DNA of 64,000 nucleotides from Symbiodinium natans (GCA_905221605.1 CAJNDS010000248.1:64400-128399); one strand, 5' to 3'; numbered from the stretch's first letter, positions 1 through 12,092 are shown. The notes: generated by a model from the sequence alone, not told the origin. A program made the numbers and translations.

Positions 1-869
1 GTAAAGCCCTAAAGCCCTAAAGACTTGAAATCCGTAAGGTTTGGGGTTTCGGGTTTCGGGTTTCGGGTTTAGAGCCCTTCGGACGCCAGGCCCTGAAGCC
101 CTAACGTCCGAAAGCAGAAGCTGCGAACACACACAAAAGCCCGAAACCCTACACCCCTAAACTCACCCGGCTTGCTGTTCAACATTCGGGTTTAGGGATT
201 TAGGGTTTAGGGTTGAGGGTGTAGGGCGCAGGCATTTGTCTCTCTCTTTCTCTACCTCTTTCTTTCTCTTCTTTATCTTCTTTCTTTTCTTTCGATTATT
301 TCTCTTCTTTCTCTCTCTCGCTCTCCCTTTCTCCTCTCTCTCTCTCTCTCCCTCCTTTCGCCTTCTGTCCATGGAGGGTGTCAGGTTTAGTTTTTAATTT
401 GGGGTTTGGTGACTTGGGATTAGGGCTACAGTGTACAGGTCGAACGTTTGATGGCTAGTTTGCAGGCCTAGTTATTCAACATAAAGGCCCTCCTTAATAC
501 CTTTCATGCTAAAACGAGCAACTATCCCAGAACAGGGAGCTATAGCACAAAATGGCATGGCCGACTGGGCCTAATTCTTCACAACCCCAATCGAACTCCT
601 ACCCCCCCCCCCCCCCAGAAACGCTGCTAAGCCCCAAGCCCTAAGCCCTAAACCCTTTTTGTTAACTTCCCCGCCCCCCCCCCCCCCCCCCCCCCGCCCC
701 CCCCAAACCCCAAACCCCAAACTCCAAACCCCAAACCCCAAACCCTCAGCCCCACACCCCAAACCCCCAAACCCAACCCCAGACCCCAAACCCGAAACCC
801 TATACCCTATACCCTATACCCTAAACCCTACACCCTAAACCCTAAACCCTAAACCCTAAACCCCCCTAG

Positions 870-950
870 CACAGAACCCCCTTGTGAGGCAGAGTCGAGG
901 CAGAGCCTCGCGAAGTCCATGTTGCAGCGGCAGCTGGCTGGGACGAGGAG
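870..950 (+). CDS. Possible exon, charged helical peptide, unidentified
   Basis: This unique segment sits between a CCCTAAA array on its left and a TTTAGGG array on its right, the pattern seen around better-supported exons. After the AG at 868-869 one frame is open and reads AESRQSLAKSMLQRQLAG, a coiled-coil-like peptide. There is no clean GT donor: GAGGAG is followed by CTAGGG. Other frames are also open, so the call is weak. Confidence 0.3.
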
Positions 951-1726
951 CTAGGGGGTTTAGGGTTTGGGGTTTAGGGTTTGGGGTTTAGGGTTCAGGG
1001 TTTTTGTTAATGTTTGGTGTTTGGGGATTTTTGGGGTTTAGGATTTAGGGTTAAGGGTTTCGGGTTTAGGACAAGATGGACTAGCGCTTTAGGCGTTGTA
1101 GGGTTTAGCTTTTTCGGGCTTAAGGGCGTCTGCGTTGTTAGTATGTGGATGTAAGGGTTTAAGGGTTCAGGGTGTAGGGCTTTTCGGGCTCAGGGTTCGA
1201 GGATTCATGTTGAACCCTCTTCAGTGTGCCCCCCCCCGCCCCCCCCTGAACAGTCGAGGCTGGAATTTGCTCTGTTTAGACGGCCCCGGGGGTTTATATG
1301 ATTTTAATAGGGCGGAGTTTAGATAAGTTTAAAAGGGGCAGCGATGCCCGGCAATCTTTTTTAAAGGCGCGCCACGTGGAATTTTCCTAAGGCGCCCGGG
1401 CGGTTTGTCTTTAAAGAGGGACTCCCAAACAGTCAGGGTGTCCTGAATATTTCAACCAAATTGTCTTTAAAGAGGGGGCCAATACTAAAGCGGGTCCAAC
1501 ATTAGAAGGTAGAACCCTGAACCCGACAAGTATTGGTTTTTGCTTCGGGCTTGGGGGTCGAGGATTCGAAGGACGGGTTTGCATTTTAGTTTGTCCCCCG
1601 GGCGCTATTCGAATCGATCGGGCTTCCAGCCACACCTGTTGGGCCTATGGAGCGCGAACACGAGGATTTTGCGTCCATTCGGGTCTGAAAACCAAGTTGA
1701 AGCCCCCCTGGGCTGAGTTGCCTCAG

Positions 1727-4700
1727 ACTCGGCCGCATAAGGACTACAGGTCATCTAGGCGAGGCCTCTCCCTGAAAGGGCTCGTTCGGGTCTTGAAGCA
1801 CTACTGGAGTGTACTCCCACCGTTCCTGGGCGAGGTAGCCCTCGTGCGAGAGACTTTGGGGCCTGGGATGAAAGTTCGTGTCCGTTGTTGTTTTCGAGCC
1901 AGAGAAACCCAAAATGTCCCCCCCTTCCCCCCCGGAATTACAGTCTCGAGCCCCCAGAACGAGCGTTTCGGGCTTCTTTAGGCTGCCTAGGCTTAGGGCC
2001 TCGAACTGAAGCACCTCCGCCCTACAGGGAGCAGATCCTCTCCATGGCCTTCACCGGATGGCATCAACACCATCGAATCTCGCAGGCCTTGACTAGATCA
2101 GTGTTAGGGGTCCTTTTTACTTTTGGGTTATGCGCTTTCTTATATATGAACAAAAAGGATCCGTTTTTCTTCCTAGGGGAACAGGGATTAAGTTGAAAGT
2201 GTGTGGTTTTTGGGCTTAGGGGCTGTAGGGCGCCCAACGGAGTGGAGGCTCGGGGGGGTGAGCGCTTTGGGCTTCTAAGGGATTTAAGGCTACCAGGCGT
2301 TTGACGTTTGGGGTTTTCTCTTCTATAGGCCCCGATCATGTCATCCCAAAACCGCGACCTGCAAAGACATAGCTGCCAATGAGCTGCAGTAGAACCGGTT
2401 CACCCCGCAAGGAGTTTTGTTGGTTACCGCGATTCATACTTCAGGGGTGGGGTGGCCAATGAATCTGGTTCCTGTATTAGCCCCTTTGTAAAACCAAAAA
2501 GGGCACCCTGCTTTTATTCCTAGGTTCTTCTTGTGTTTAGGACTCTGAGGAATAAACTTTCGGGAGCGCTCCCACAAGATAGCACGCCTCAGCCGTCTCG
2601 TACCCGGCTGCAAAGAAAGACTCTTGCTGCAAAAAAGACGGCTCCACGGATAGCAGCAGGGACACCTCAGGCGGGACGGTCATGGGAGACTACCTTGGAC
2701 CCCTAAGGTTGTGCCCTTGGGCGTTTCTTCCTGTAACGGAACATACGCCACAGTCGGAGCATATTCAGGGAAGTTCTCTTAGGGGTACAACCCTCGGGAT
2801 CCGATACCTTCATCCCTGACCCCTGATCCCCCCCCCCCGCCCGAAGCACGTTTCCAGGATCCCTCCCTTCGTCTCCAAAAAGGTGGGGCTGAACAGCCCT
2901 ATGCCCTACACGGCTCCCTACGCCCGAAAGCCTGGCAAGTTCTAAACCCCGGGCGAATCCTGAGCACAAATTTCCGAAACGTGTAGGCCGGGTCTCATGA
3001 AGAGTTGAGGGTTGGGGTTCAGGGTTGAGGGTGGGAGAGCAGCCACCGCAAGGGTGAGAGTCATGGGGCCTGCTAAACCCTAAACCCCCACAACTAACAC
3101 CCTAAACCCCAAACCCCAAACCCTAAACCCTAAACCCTAAACCCCAAACCCCAAACCCCAAACCCTAAACCCTAAACCCTTGTCATCCCAAAACACTTCA
3201 GATCAAGCCAGTCCATGCAAAGAACCACCACTTCTTCGAACCCTCACGCTGCGTCCCCCAAAGGCCTTCAAAGGGGGCCCCCGAAGCCCTCAAAGTAAAC
3301 CCCTCAACCCTGAGCCCTGAACCCTTAAACCCTTTAAAACGATCTAAGGGCTTAGCAACCCTAAGCCCTAAGCCCCAAAAACAGGGCTGTAAACTCCCTA
3401 AAACAGGCGGTTTAAACTGCCTAAACCCTAAATCCTAAACCCTAAAACAGTCGTTTGACCTTCTTAAACCCTACACCCCATATTCGGGCGCTTAAGGGGG
3501 GCTGATAAGTCGCTAAGAAGTACCATGAACCTCCAAGTACTGGCTAAACCCTAAACCCTAAACCCTAAACCCTCAACCCTAAACCCGAAACCCTAAACCC
3601 TAAACCCTAAACCCTAAACCCTAAACCCTAAACCCTAAACCCCTCAACCTCACGGCCCAGGGACAATCCAGGCGCCACAACTCCGTTGCCGAGGTGTCCC
3701 TGTTGAAGATCACAAGGCGCGCGCGGCCCAACCCTACTTGGAGGGTTTAGGGTTTCGGGTTCAGGGTTTAGGGTTTAGGGTTTAGGGTTCATGGGTAGTT
3801 GTAAGAAGGGCTAGAAGTACCCTTAAGGACGGGTATAGGTATAGTTGCTATACTTCAATGAGGCGAGTTATAACTGTCCATGAACCTCCAAGTAGACGCC
3901 CAACCCCAGACCCTACATGCAAGTTCTAAGCTCGCCAAACCCCCTGAAACTCCCGAGGCCCCCCGCCAAACCGTTAAACCGACTCCGACGTTTCCTGAAG
4001 CCAAAAACCTGTTGAGTGAGATGAAAGAGCCGTGAATCTTTCGGGTATATTAGGGTTTAGGGTTTACAGTTCAGGGCAAGTTTAGGGTTTAGGGTTTAGG
4101 GTTTAGGGTTTTGGGATTGTTGGGAATAAGGCTTTTGATCCCGTGTGCCAGATGTTGGACCAGGACTGAGCGGCGAGGAAGGAATGACAGGAAGAATACC
4201 AAAGGACGGGTCTCATGTTCACTCTTTCTTCCTACCTTTGCCCGCGAATGAGCTCACTATCAGGCTATGAAAAGCATGTAAACACAGTGGGCACAAGAAA
4301 GCTCCAAGAAAGGTAGAATGCTTCCTGCATGATTTGTTCCCTGGCAGTCAATGGTGAAAAATGATATTGCTCTGTTGCTACATTACTATAGTATTATAAT
4401 TTTATTCCCTTATATGATCGTGCTATTATCTTATGATACTATGATACTACGAGATTAGGATATTATGCTATTATGATATAAGGATATCACTAAACTACTA
4501 CACTGTATGACTAGGATGTTTCATTATTGGGTAGTCGACGGCGGTGTCGAAGTGCGGAGTGCCCGAGTGGATCCCGATAGTCCCTAAACCCTAAACCCTA
4601 AACCCTAAACCCTAAACCCTAAACCCTAAACCCTAAACCCTAAACCCTAGACCCTAGACCCTAGACCCTAGACCCTAGACCCTAGACCCTAGACCCTAAA

Positions 4701-4817
4701 CCCTAAACCCTAAACCGCAAGCGCTTTCTGATGTACAGGGAGCAAGGATTGGGGTTCCTGTGCAAGTCCAGATGTGACCGCACGTCTGCCAGTTCGTTTC
4801 TTCACATGCTCCTTCAA
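1727..4817 (+). CDS. Multi-exon gene fragment, basic protein, unidentified
   Basis: Five exon candidates are modelled: 1727-1808, 2593-2678, 3202-3252, 3661-3744 and 4722-4817. Each follows AG (four of them CAG) and ends at a GT donor (GTGTAC, GTCATG, GTCCCC, GTTTAG, GTGTTT). The peptides are lysine- and arginine-rich, for example SSRRGLSLKGLVRVLKHYW, RTRLQRKTLAAKKTAPRIAA, RRHNSVAEVSLLKITRRARP and RFLMYREQGLGFLCKSRCDR. The last three exons are phase 0 at both ends and join without a stop. The first two do not join in phase, so exons are missing or boundaries are off. Introns between 2.9 and 4.7 kb are full of telomere-like repeats. No family was recognised; the composition suits a nucleic-acid-binding tail, but that is only an impression. 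Confidence 0.5.
1810..2580. other. Unique stretch, no confident gene
   Basis: This part has few telomere-like units. Open frames exist on both strands, but I saw no clear exon with matched splice signals apart from the flanking exons. Bases 2478-2545 resemble the inner part of the short palindromic element found near 9.66 kb and 59.1 kb (AAAAAGGGCACCCT core). Confidence 0.4.
3521..3897. repeat. Two copies of a 17-bp dispersed motif (CCATGAACCTCCAAGTA)
   Basis: The motif occurs at about 3523-3539 and 3878-3894. It recurs reverse-complemented at 14118-14134, with one mismatch at 21271-21287, and more loosely near 8424-8438. The surrounding bases also share short words such as GTAAGAAG and AGAAGTA. 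It is probably the edge of a short, mostly decayed dispersed repeat lying inside introns. Confidence 0.5.
4120..4560. other. AT-rich intron or spacer
   Basis: An AT-rich stretch with many TATTATGATA-like words lies between a TTTAGGG array (4050-4110) and a CCCTAAA array (4585-4710). No open frame or exon signal was seen. Confidence 0.5.
4585..4712. repeat. CCCTAAA array with an internal CCCTAGA block
   Basis: About nine CCCTAAA heptamers are followed by about eight CCCTAGA heptamers and then three CCCTAAA. The variant block is contiguous rather than scattered, so a single changed unit was amplified locally. The array lies directly upstream of the exon at 4722. Confidence 0.95.
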
Positions 4818-4943
4818 GTGTTTTCCTAGATGTACCCCCTGGTTTAGGGTTTAGGGTTTAGGGTTTAGGGTTTAGGGCCCTGTATTTTGCGTCTGTTTGA
4901 CCCTAAACCCTAAACTCTAGACCTTAACCGTGAAACCCTGAAG

Positions 4944-7900
4944 TGGAGCCACCAGCAGTCGCTAGGGGCCTCGTGAGCGACTCCTTCGCGATCTGGAAAG
5001 AGACTAGCCGCTCCGAGAGGCATCTCCGAGAGGGAGAGGCTTTAGGATTTTCAGGGCTTAGGGCTTCAAGGGTTTTTGGGGTTAGGATTTTAAGGGCTTG
5101 GGGTTTAGGGTTTAGGGCGCTTAGGATGTTGGAGAGGGCTTAAAGGGTTTAAAGGGTTTAAAGGGTTTAAAGGGTTTAAAGGGTTTAAAGGGTTTAAAGG
5201 GTTTAAAGGGTTTAAAGGGTTTAAAGGGTTTAAAGGGTTTAAAGGGTTTGAAGGGTTTGAAGGGTGGGTTCTTGGCCTGACTGGGATTCCAGACGGTGCC
5301 CTGTACATCCCTTCAAGAAGGACCGGGTGGCTTTCTCAACGCGGAAGCATGGGCCCTTAGGATGGTCTCTTACCCTTGCTTACAAGAATTTACAAGGATT
5401 TAGAGGGATCCGAAGTATGGGCCGTACTCTGAAAAGTGTATGTCAGGGAGAAAAAAACCGGGGACCCAAATCTAGGGCCCATGCCTCGGATCCCCTAATG
5501 GGGGGGGGGGGGGGTTACAGGGCGCGCTCGACCTAGGGGTTCGGATGGCTAGGGTTTTGGGGTTTGGGGTTTAGGGTTTGGGGTTTGGGGGTTTAGGGGT
5601 TTAGGGGATTAGGGGTTTAGAGGTTTGGGGGGCTTAGGGGTTTAGGGGTTTAGGGGTTTAGAGGTTTGGGGGGCTTAGGGGTTTAGGGGTTTAGGGGCTT
5701 AGGGGTTTAGGGGTTTAGGGGTTTAGGGGTTTAGGGGTTTAGGGGTTTAGGGGTTTAGGGGTTTAGGGGTTTAGGGGTTTAGGGTTTTAGGGTTTAGGGT
5801 TTTAGGGTTTAGGGTTTTAGGGTTCTACGGTTTGGTGTGTAATTGGGGATTGCGGGGTTTTGTTTTCAGGGCTTGCTACACCGATTTGAGCAGCAGAGCT
5901 CAGAGGAACTCCCAGACACTCTTTTAGTGGCCCTGAACAAAAAACCTTATAACATCTACCCCACAAGCCTCTTCTCTACGACCCTCTACAACGCTCTTCC
6001 AAAGAAGGGTAGGGCGTGCGAGGGGAGGGCAAGGGGCAGGGCGTGTGTATTGGGGGGGTAGAGGGAGTTGAAGGGGCGGGGGTTGGGGTGGGGTAGGGGT
6101 AGGGTAGGGAGTAGGTGAGGGGCTCACCAACGCCCACGCGTGGAGTGGGTGGATACCCTCTATGACCTAACCCTCTAGAAGCTGCTCTATGACCCTCAAT
6201 ATCCTCTCCATCCTCGAACCCTGTCATCCTTAACCGTTAACAGGGGCCCTCCATCCCCCATATTATTCGTCCCACTCTTCCCATAGGCTGGCGTACCTTA
6301 AGGGGAGCCTAGGAGGGGTAGTATCGGGGGAGGGGGGTGGCAGGGGCGGACACAGGCTGGATTACTTGAAGCACGAGTTGCTCCGAACGCGGAACTCGCT
6401 GAAGCTGCGTGGAGCCCAGGGCAGGTGCTAGAGTCTGCGCTTCCAAACATGCTGCACACTGTAATCCGAACTGACAAACCCCAATCCCTCTGCCCGCTCC
6501 CCTAAACCCCTAAACCCCCTAAACCCCCTAATCCCCCTAAACCCTACACCTACAATCAACTCTCAACCCCGGCTGAAACCTTAAACTATGAACATCAAGG
6601 AGCTCTTGAGGAATGATCCCGCACGGATGGACTGCCAACCCAAGTTTCTGAGGGTCCGAGCTGTTTGTCTCTTACTTGTTTGCTATCCTTTCCTTCTTTG
6701 TTGGGGGGGAGAGGGGGGGGGCTCCTGAGGCAATAGCCCAGGTGCTGGGGCTTTCGTCAAAAAGACCCAGCATGGGGCCGCAGAGAAAACTGGGCCTCCC
6801 GGACTCCTTGTGGGTTGGCCGAAATTTGGGGGGAGCGGGGGTTAGGGTTTAGGTTTAGGGTCTAGGGTCTAGGGGTAATTGGAAAGTTCGTGAGCATACA
6901 AGCAGCGTTATGCATACTGAGTAAGTTTAAGGTTAAAGCCAGAGCCAGCCGATTCTGACTTAAAACCCTACGTACAAGTAACCAGACTGATGTGTCTCAA
7001 TCTTAAGTAGAAGTGGGTCTGCTTGAAGGAGTTTAAGGTGCCTGTACAGTTCGGGATTTGGGGGGGGGGGGCCTTTTGTTTCCCGTGGCCCTCATGTGAA
7101 GGAATGCCATATACGTTCATGTACTGACCCCCGGCTCTCCCCCCCCCACCCTAGATTCCTCGATGCTAGGTCCTAGACCCCAAACTAGGTATCGATTTTG
7201 GAGAATTTTTAATTTTCCATATTGTTTAATATAGGGCCCTGATTATAAATTTTGGGGCCTGTTGAAATCGACCCCAAGCAAAAGTTCTTGAGCAAATAGT
7301 AAAACCCTCTACATTGCCCTCAACCCGTAAACCCTGAAACCCTGATTAAACCCAAACCCTTATATAGGGACGAACATACGTACGTTTTAGGGGTTCCTGA
7401 GCAAGTAGTAGATACAAGCCCTAAACCCTAAACCCTAAACACTAAACACTAAACCCTAAACCCTAAACCCTAAACACTAAACATCGAACACGAAGTCGAG
7501 GTTCGAAAAGGAGCTCGAGGAGGCCAAGCAGCGTGGCGAGCTTAGCCGCTTCAACCTGGTTGCCCCCTTACTGAACCCTAAAACCCTAAAAAATCTAACA
7601 CCCTTAAACCCTAAACACCCTGAAACCCCTAAAACCCAAAAAAATCTAAAGCCCTGAAGCCCCTGAAACCCGAAAAAATCTAAAGCCCTGCAAACCTAAA
7701 CACCCTGAAACCCCTAAAGCCCTGAAGCCCTAAAGCCCTAAAGCCCTAAACCCCCAAACCCCCAAACCCCCAAAACCCCCAAACCCCCAAAACCCTAAAA
7801 CCCTAAAACCCTAAAACCCTAAAACCCCTAAAAACCCTAAAACCCTAAAACCCTAAAACCCTAAAACCCTAAAACCCTAAAACCCTAAAACCCTAAAACC

Positions 7901-9082
7901 CTAAAACCCTAAAACACTAAAACCCTAAAACCCTAAAACCCTAAAACCCTAAAACCCTAAAACCCTAAAACCCTAAAACCCTAAAACCCTAAAACCCTAA
8001 AACCCTAAAACCCTAAACCCTAAACCATACCCTCCCCCCCCCCTAAAACCCCCCCCAAAACCGCTTGGCAAGGATGTTACATGAGCACCACAGGAATAAC
8101 CGCTCATCTACATGACGTGGGTGGGAAGACTCTGCCAAAATTAGCTCCCCCCCGGACAGATCTCACGATAACAACTCTTGTCAGGAGCTTTTTGCGGCAA
8201 GCAATGGACCCTAAACCCTAAACCCTAAACCCTAAACCCTAAACCCTAAACCCTGAACCTTAAACCCTGAACCCTGAACCCTGAACCCTGAACCACGAAC
8301 CCTGAACCCTAAAACCGCCGCCGCCCCTAAACCCTACTGAGGGTTCAAAGGGTGCGTATCAGTAGGTGGTTGTGGTGTGCACATCACTACAACCAGTAAA
8401 ACCCTGCCTGTTTGCAACAATCTATGAACCTGCAAGTAAACCCTCGAGACGACGAGGCCGTCGCGAGGAGCTCGTGTCGCGGTTTATGTCCACCTCGACG
8501 TCCATGAAGTCCCAGTTCTTGAAGGCCATGGGTTTAGGGTTTAGGGTTTAGGGTTTAGGGTTTAGGGTTTAGGGTTTAGGGTTTATTGTTTAGGGTTTAG
8601 GGCTTAGGATTTAGGGTTGTGCATTTGTGGCTTCGGGTTCATGCTAGGGTCCTCTACCCTACCTTAAGAATAAGAAGGGTAGGCCATGGTTCCAAAACCC
8701 CGACTTCTTAGCCAGCCTGCAAGAAAGAGTAGGCTATGGCTTCTGGGAAGATGGACCTGCCAAGACGCCCCCAGGCTCTTAGAGGGTGATGTTTGGATGT
8801 GCGAGAGGGGGTTCAAGGGGAGTATGCAACCCAAGGCTCCCGAAGGCTCCCGAAGCTTCCCGAAGGTTCCCTAGATACCTACCCCCCATGAACCCCCTCC
8901 CAACAGGACCCTATAAGTTCGTTTGGGGTCGGCAGACCATCCGCTGGAGTTGCTAATGTCCCGGTTGAAATCCCTAAACCCTAAACCCTAAACCCTCAAC
9001 CCTAAACCCTAAACCCCTACACCCTAAACCCCTACACCTGAAGCTGCAACTCGTAGCCCCGGATTGCTCAGCCTTCAAAGGC
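4944..9082 (+). CDS. Exon group encoding charged helical segments, unidentified
   Basis: Exon candidates are 4944-5039, 6356-6424, 7496-7558, 8449-8531 and 9044-9082. Representative peptides are VSDSFAIWKETSRSERHLRE, DYLKHELLRTRNSLKLRGAQ, SRFEKELEEAKQRGELSRFN, RREELVSRFMSTSTSMKSQF and LQLVAPDCSAFKG. All but the first end at a GT donor (GTGCTA, GTTGCC, GTTTAG, GTGGCA). Third codon positions are mostly G or C, unlike the repeats. The helical, Glu/Arg/Lys-rich character suggests a coiled-coil protein. Phases do not all join, so some exons are missing. Nothing identifies a family. Introns contain large TTTAGGG, TTTAGGGG and CCCTAAAA arrays. Confidence 0.5.
5141..5262. repeat. 9-bp variant array (GGGTTTAAA)
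   Basis: About 13 tandem GGGTTTAAA units form a clean block. The unit looks like a telomere heptamer lengthened by two A, amplified locally. The reverse-frame ORF across it (a Pro-Leu-Asn repeat) is a by-product of the array. Confidence 0.95.
5260..6340. other. Long intron or spacer rich in G, no confident gene
   Basis: This part holds the octamer array at 5585-5790, a G-rich tract at 6010-6120, and unique sequence with open frames on both strands. No segment combined a good acceptor, frame and donor. Confidence 0.4.
5585..5800. repeat. 8-bp variant array (GGGGTTTA)
   Basis: More than 20 GGGGTTTA octamers occur with a few scattered variants, ending in TTTTAGGG units. It is another locally homogenised derivative of the telomere heptamer. 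Confidence 0.95.
7735..8030. repeat. 8-bp variant array (CCCTAAAA)
   Basis: Roughly 28 CCCTAAAA octamers run almost without interruption from about 7790 to 8013, after shorter CCCAAAC and CCCTAAAG tracts. It is one of the largest variant arrays in the window and lies within the predicted intron before the exon at 8449. Confidence 0.95.
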
Positions 9083-9658
9083 GTGGCAACCCCAAGAAAC
9101 TGACGCTCCTAAACCCTAAATACCCTCAACCTTAGCCCCCCCCCCCCCCCACCCGCGTAGGCTTTAGGGTTCTAGTGGAAATGTATAGGATTTGTGTCCT
9201 TGGTGTGTGCTGGAGCCCGCCGAGGGCATTTTGGCGCTTTGCGGTCCGCGTGCTTTTTTAGCCCCGGGACTGTTGTGGACAGGGTACCTGATTCCCTCAC
9301 TCCCAAGGTTTGTGGAGTTTTTTGGAGACGGATGTTTACATAGTGCCGATTTGTTTAGACGATTAGCTTTGCACATTCCGAATTGCATGTTGTCAAGTAC
9401 GGAGGTTTATGTAAATTGAGCATTTGGTCCCCAAGGACGTTTGGGATCAATTCACTTAGGCTCTGTTTGGGGAGTGTTGGTTGGCGAGCTGGGTTTTGTA
9501 TGGTGCCAGCTTATTGGACACACAACTCTTGAGGGTTTAGCGGTAGTATATGGGCCGGAAAATTGCTACTAGTATTCCTTTATGGTCCCTGGATTGTTTT
9601 GTCCCTCTATTGTTTTGCTATAACATGCCCCAAAACCCTGTTCGAAATCTTAGGGCCC

Positions 9659-9780
9659 CTAGCTAGGATGCCCAGTAGTGCCCTTATTCCCTTTTTTGGG
9701 GGGTTTAGGTTCCCTTATAAACCCCTTTAAGCAACAAAGGGCACCCTTTTTCAGCCTTGGTTACTGGGCAGCCTAGCTAG
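9659..9780. mobile_element. MITE-like element B, copy 1
   Basis: The termini are inverted repeats: CTAGCTAGGATGCCCAGTA at the left matches the complement of the right end with one mismatch. The inside contains CCCTTATTCCC, TTTAGGTTCCCTTATAA and AAAGGGCACCC. A second copy lies at 27030-27142, and the core is shared with elements at 59.06 and 59.27 kb. No coding capacity is present. Confidence 0.75.
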
Positions 9781-9821
9781 ATTATTGGCCCTGCCAAACT
9801 GCCCAACCCCCCTGCCTGGAG

Positions 9822-11230
9822 GCCTGGCGCGTCCAAGTGGAGGAGCGCCTGCGCCGTGGCCTCAGCCGTTGCGCCGAGTGTTGGCTTCAGGGCTTACAGT
9901 TTTCGCTGTAGGATTCTTATAGTTTGTTTTTGTTTTTTTTTTTTGGGGGGGGGGCTTCTGGTATAGGATGTTTAGGGTTGCAGGGTTTACACGGCTATCA
10001 GGGTTAGGGTTTAGGGTTTAGGGTTTAGGGTTTAGGGTTAAGGGTTTAGGGTTTAGGGTTTAGGGTTTAGGGTTTAGGATGTTTAGGGTTTAGGATGTGT
10101 AGGGTTTAGGATGTTTAGGGTTTAGGATGTTTAGGGTTTAGGATGTTTAGGGTTATAAGGTTCATGGATTCATGGGGCTTGCAGGATCTACAAGGGTGAT
10201 AGCTCTGGGACTCAGGAGCTTGAGATCAAGTCCTGGCACCGCAACACCCTTGGGTGTAGGGAAGTTGCAAGGGTTATAGGGCTGAGGGTCATACTGTTTG
10301 GGGTTTAGGGTCTAGGGTTTGGGGTTATAGGGTTCAGGGTAAGCTCCGAAAGTCGAGCGGAAGGTTCACGGGACTTAGATGGCTCAGAACCGCCATTGCT
10401 GCCACGTAAGTCACTTGAACCCGAATCCCTAAAGCCCTAAGAACCCAAAACCCAACCCAAAACCCAAAACCCTAAACCCTAAACCCTAAACCCTAAACCC
10501 TAAACCCTAAACCCTAAACCCTAAACCCTAAACCCTAAACCCAACACCCTTCGATTAGGGTTGGGTTCAGACCCGCCTTGCCACATTCAGGCTGAAATAT
10601 GGAGCAGCATTCAGCGTTTAGGGTTTAGGGTTTAGGGGCTTGGGTTATGGGCAGAGACTGCCACACACACCCAAAAACATGAGCAATTTGTGCCCACAAA
10701 CCCCAAACCCCAAACCCCAAACCCTAAACCCTAAACCCAAAATTCCTGAACCCTAAACCCTAAACCCCCAACTCACGTTCACCAAGTCCCATACCGAGGC
10801 AAAGCCCAGCGATCGGCCGCCAGTCTGAGATGGCTAGGCTTTAGCGGTTTTGGGTTTAGGGCTTAGGGCTTAGGGCTTAGTTTAGGTAGCTTTGCAGCCG
10901 GAGCTTGCTCCAGTTAGGCATGGACATTTCGTTTGCTTTGGTGAGACCTGCGCCCAGCCCGGAAGGCCTCACGCCGACTTTAGAGTTTAGGGTTTAGGGT
11001 TTAGGGTTTGGGGTTTAGGGTTTAGGGTTTAGGGTTTACTAGGGACTTTAACCAGCTATAATTGTACTGATAGCCCACTTAGAAGCCTCCTAAGTGCCTT
11101 AATATGGTTCTAGGTACACCCACAGGACGCCGAGGCCCTCAGTCTCCAGTCCCAAACCCCAAGACCCCCAAAGCCCCAGAACCTAAAACCCTAAAGCCCC
11201 TAAACCCGCAAAACCCCTAAACCCTAAACC

Positions 11231-11262
<32 letters not shown>

Positions 11263-11786
11263 ACCCTAAACCCTAAACCCTAAACCCTAAACCGCCTTTT
11301 GCCAATCCCAGGCCGTGGCCTTGAGAATTGCGGTTCGTGGGGATGAGGCCCTGAAGGTGCCAAGAGGGGGAACCGGGGGGGGGGGGGGGTGAGTGTAGGG
11401 TTTAGGGTTTAGGGTTTAGGGTTTAGGGTTTCGGGTTTGGGGTTTCGGGTTTCGGGTTTCGGGTTTCGGGTTCAGGGTTCAGGGTTCAGGGTTTAGGGTT
11501 TAGGTAGGGCTATTTCACATTTCTCTTACTTCCGGGTGGTCCGATTCAGATGTTCAGAGCAACCGGCCACGTGCAGCTGAGTGTTGAAGCCTTCGTCGAG
11601 GGGCTGAGAGTCTGTAGGGCTGACTGATGGGTTCACCCTCAGGAATTAAACTGCGGGACTAGGGGCTTAAGGGTTTAGGGTTTAGGGTTTAGGGTTTGGG
11701 GTTTAGGGTTTAGGGTTTAGGGTTTAGGGGGTGCATGATGTGCTTCTGGGTGCTTCAGCTCAAGAACTTCGGGCGCAACCTGGCCC
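9822..11786 (+). CDS. Nine-exon phase-consistent gene segment, unidentified
   Basis: Exons are 9822-9898, 10185-10253, 10353-10405, 10571-10615, 10787-10853, 10898-10940, 11312-11356, 11550-11609 and 11759-11786. Each follows AG and ends at GT (GTTTTC, GTGTAG, GTAAGT, GTTTAG, GTTTAG, GTGAGA, GTGCCA, GTCTGT, GTAAGC). Reading phase carries through all eight junctions without a stop, giving about 160 residues. Fragments are AWRVQVEERLRRGLSRCAEC, IYKGDSSGTQELEIKSWHRN, RSLLQLGMDISFAL, AVALRIAVRGDEALK and MFRATGHVQLSVEAFVEGLR. The last loosely recalls a degenerate EF-hand tail, as found after some ion-channel domains, but acidic loop residues are missing and I do not assign it. Both ends are open. 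Introns carry TTTAGGG after donors and CCCTAAA before acceptors. Confidence 0.6.
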
Positions 11787-11979
11787 GTAAGCTCCCAATT
11801 GCAAGAAGCCCCGAAAACAGGAACCTTACAAGCCCTAACCCCTAAACGCCCCGAAGCCCTGCACCTCTTAAACCCTACAAGCCCTAAACCCCTAGTTAGA
11901 CCTTACCCGTAGATCCCCACACCCAAAACTACCCTAAACCCTACACCCTACTAGTAAACTGAAAACTTTGTCATGGTTG

Positions 11980-12092
11980 GGTACCATTTTGAGTTGTTAA
12001 GGGTACTTAAACCCTATAAGGAATAACATTTCCAATCTTCATTATTATCCCAACCATTTTAAATTTTTAAGGGTACTTAAACTCTATAAACT
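11980..12092. repeat. 38-bp direct duplication
   Basis: About 11982-12018 and 12053-12090 share ACCATTTT followed by TTAAGGGTACTTAAAC and CTATAA, with a few differences. Both copies are AT-rich and lie in a predicted intron. Confidence 0.7.

Noticed and set aside
3650-3745. Minus-strand exon reading RLVIFNRDTSATELWRLDCP with donor GTGAGG
   Set aside because: The plus strand over the same bases has a CAG acceptor, a GTTTAG donor, an open phase-0 frame and joins its neighbour in phase. The reverse frame is likely an antisense shadow of GC-rich codons.
5105-5308. Reverse ORF with Asn-Pro-Leu repeats
   Set aside because: Translation of the 9-bp GGGTTTAAA array.
10797-10845. Minus-strand exon with CAG acceptor and GTGAGT donor
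   Set aside because: Good signals, but isolated. The plus-strand reading fits a nine-exon chain in phase.
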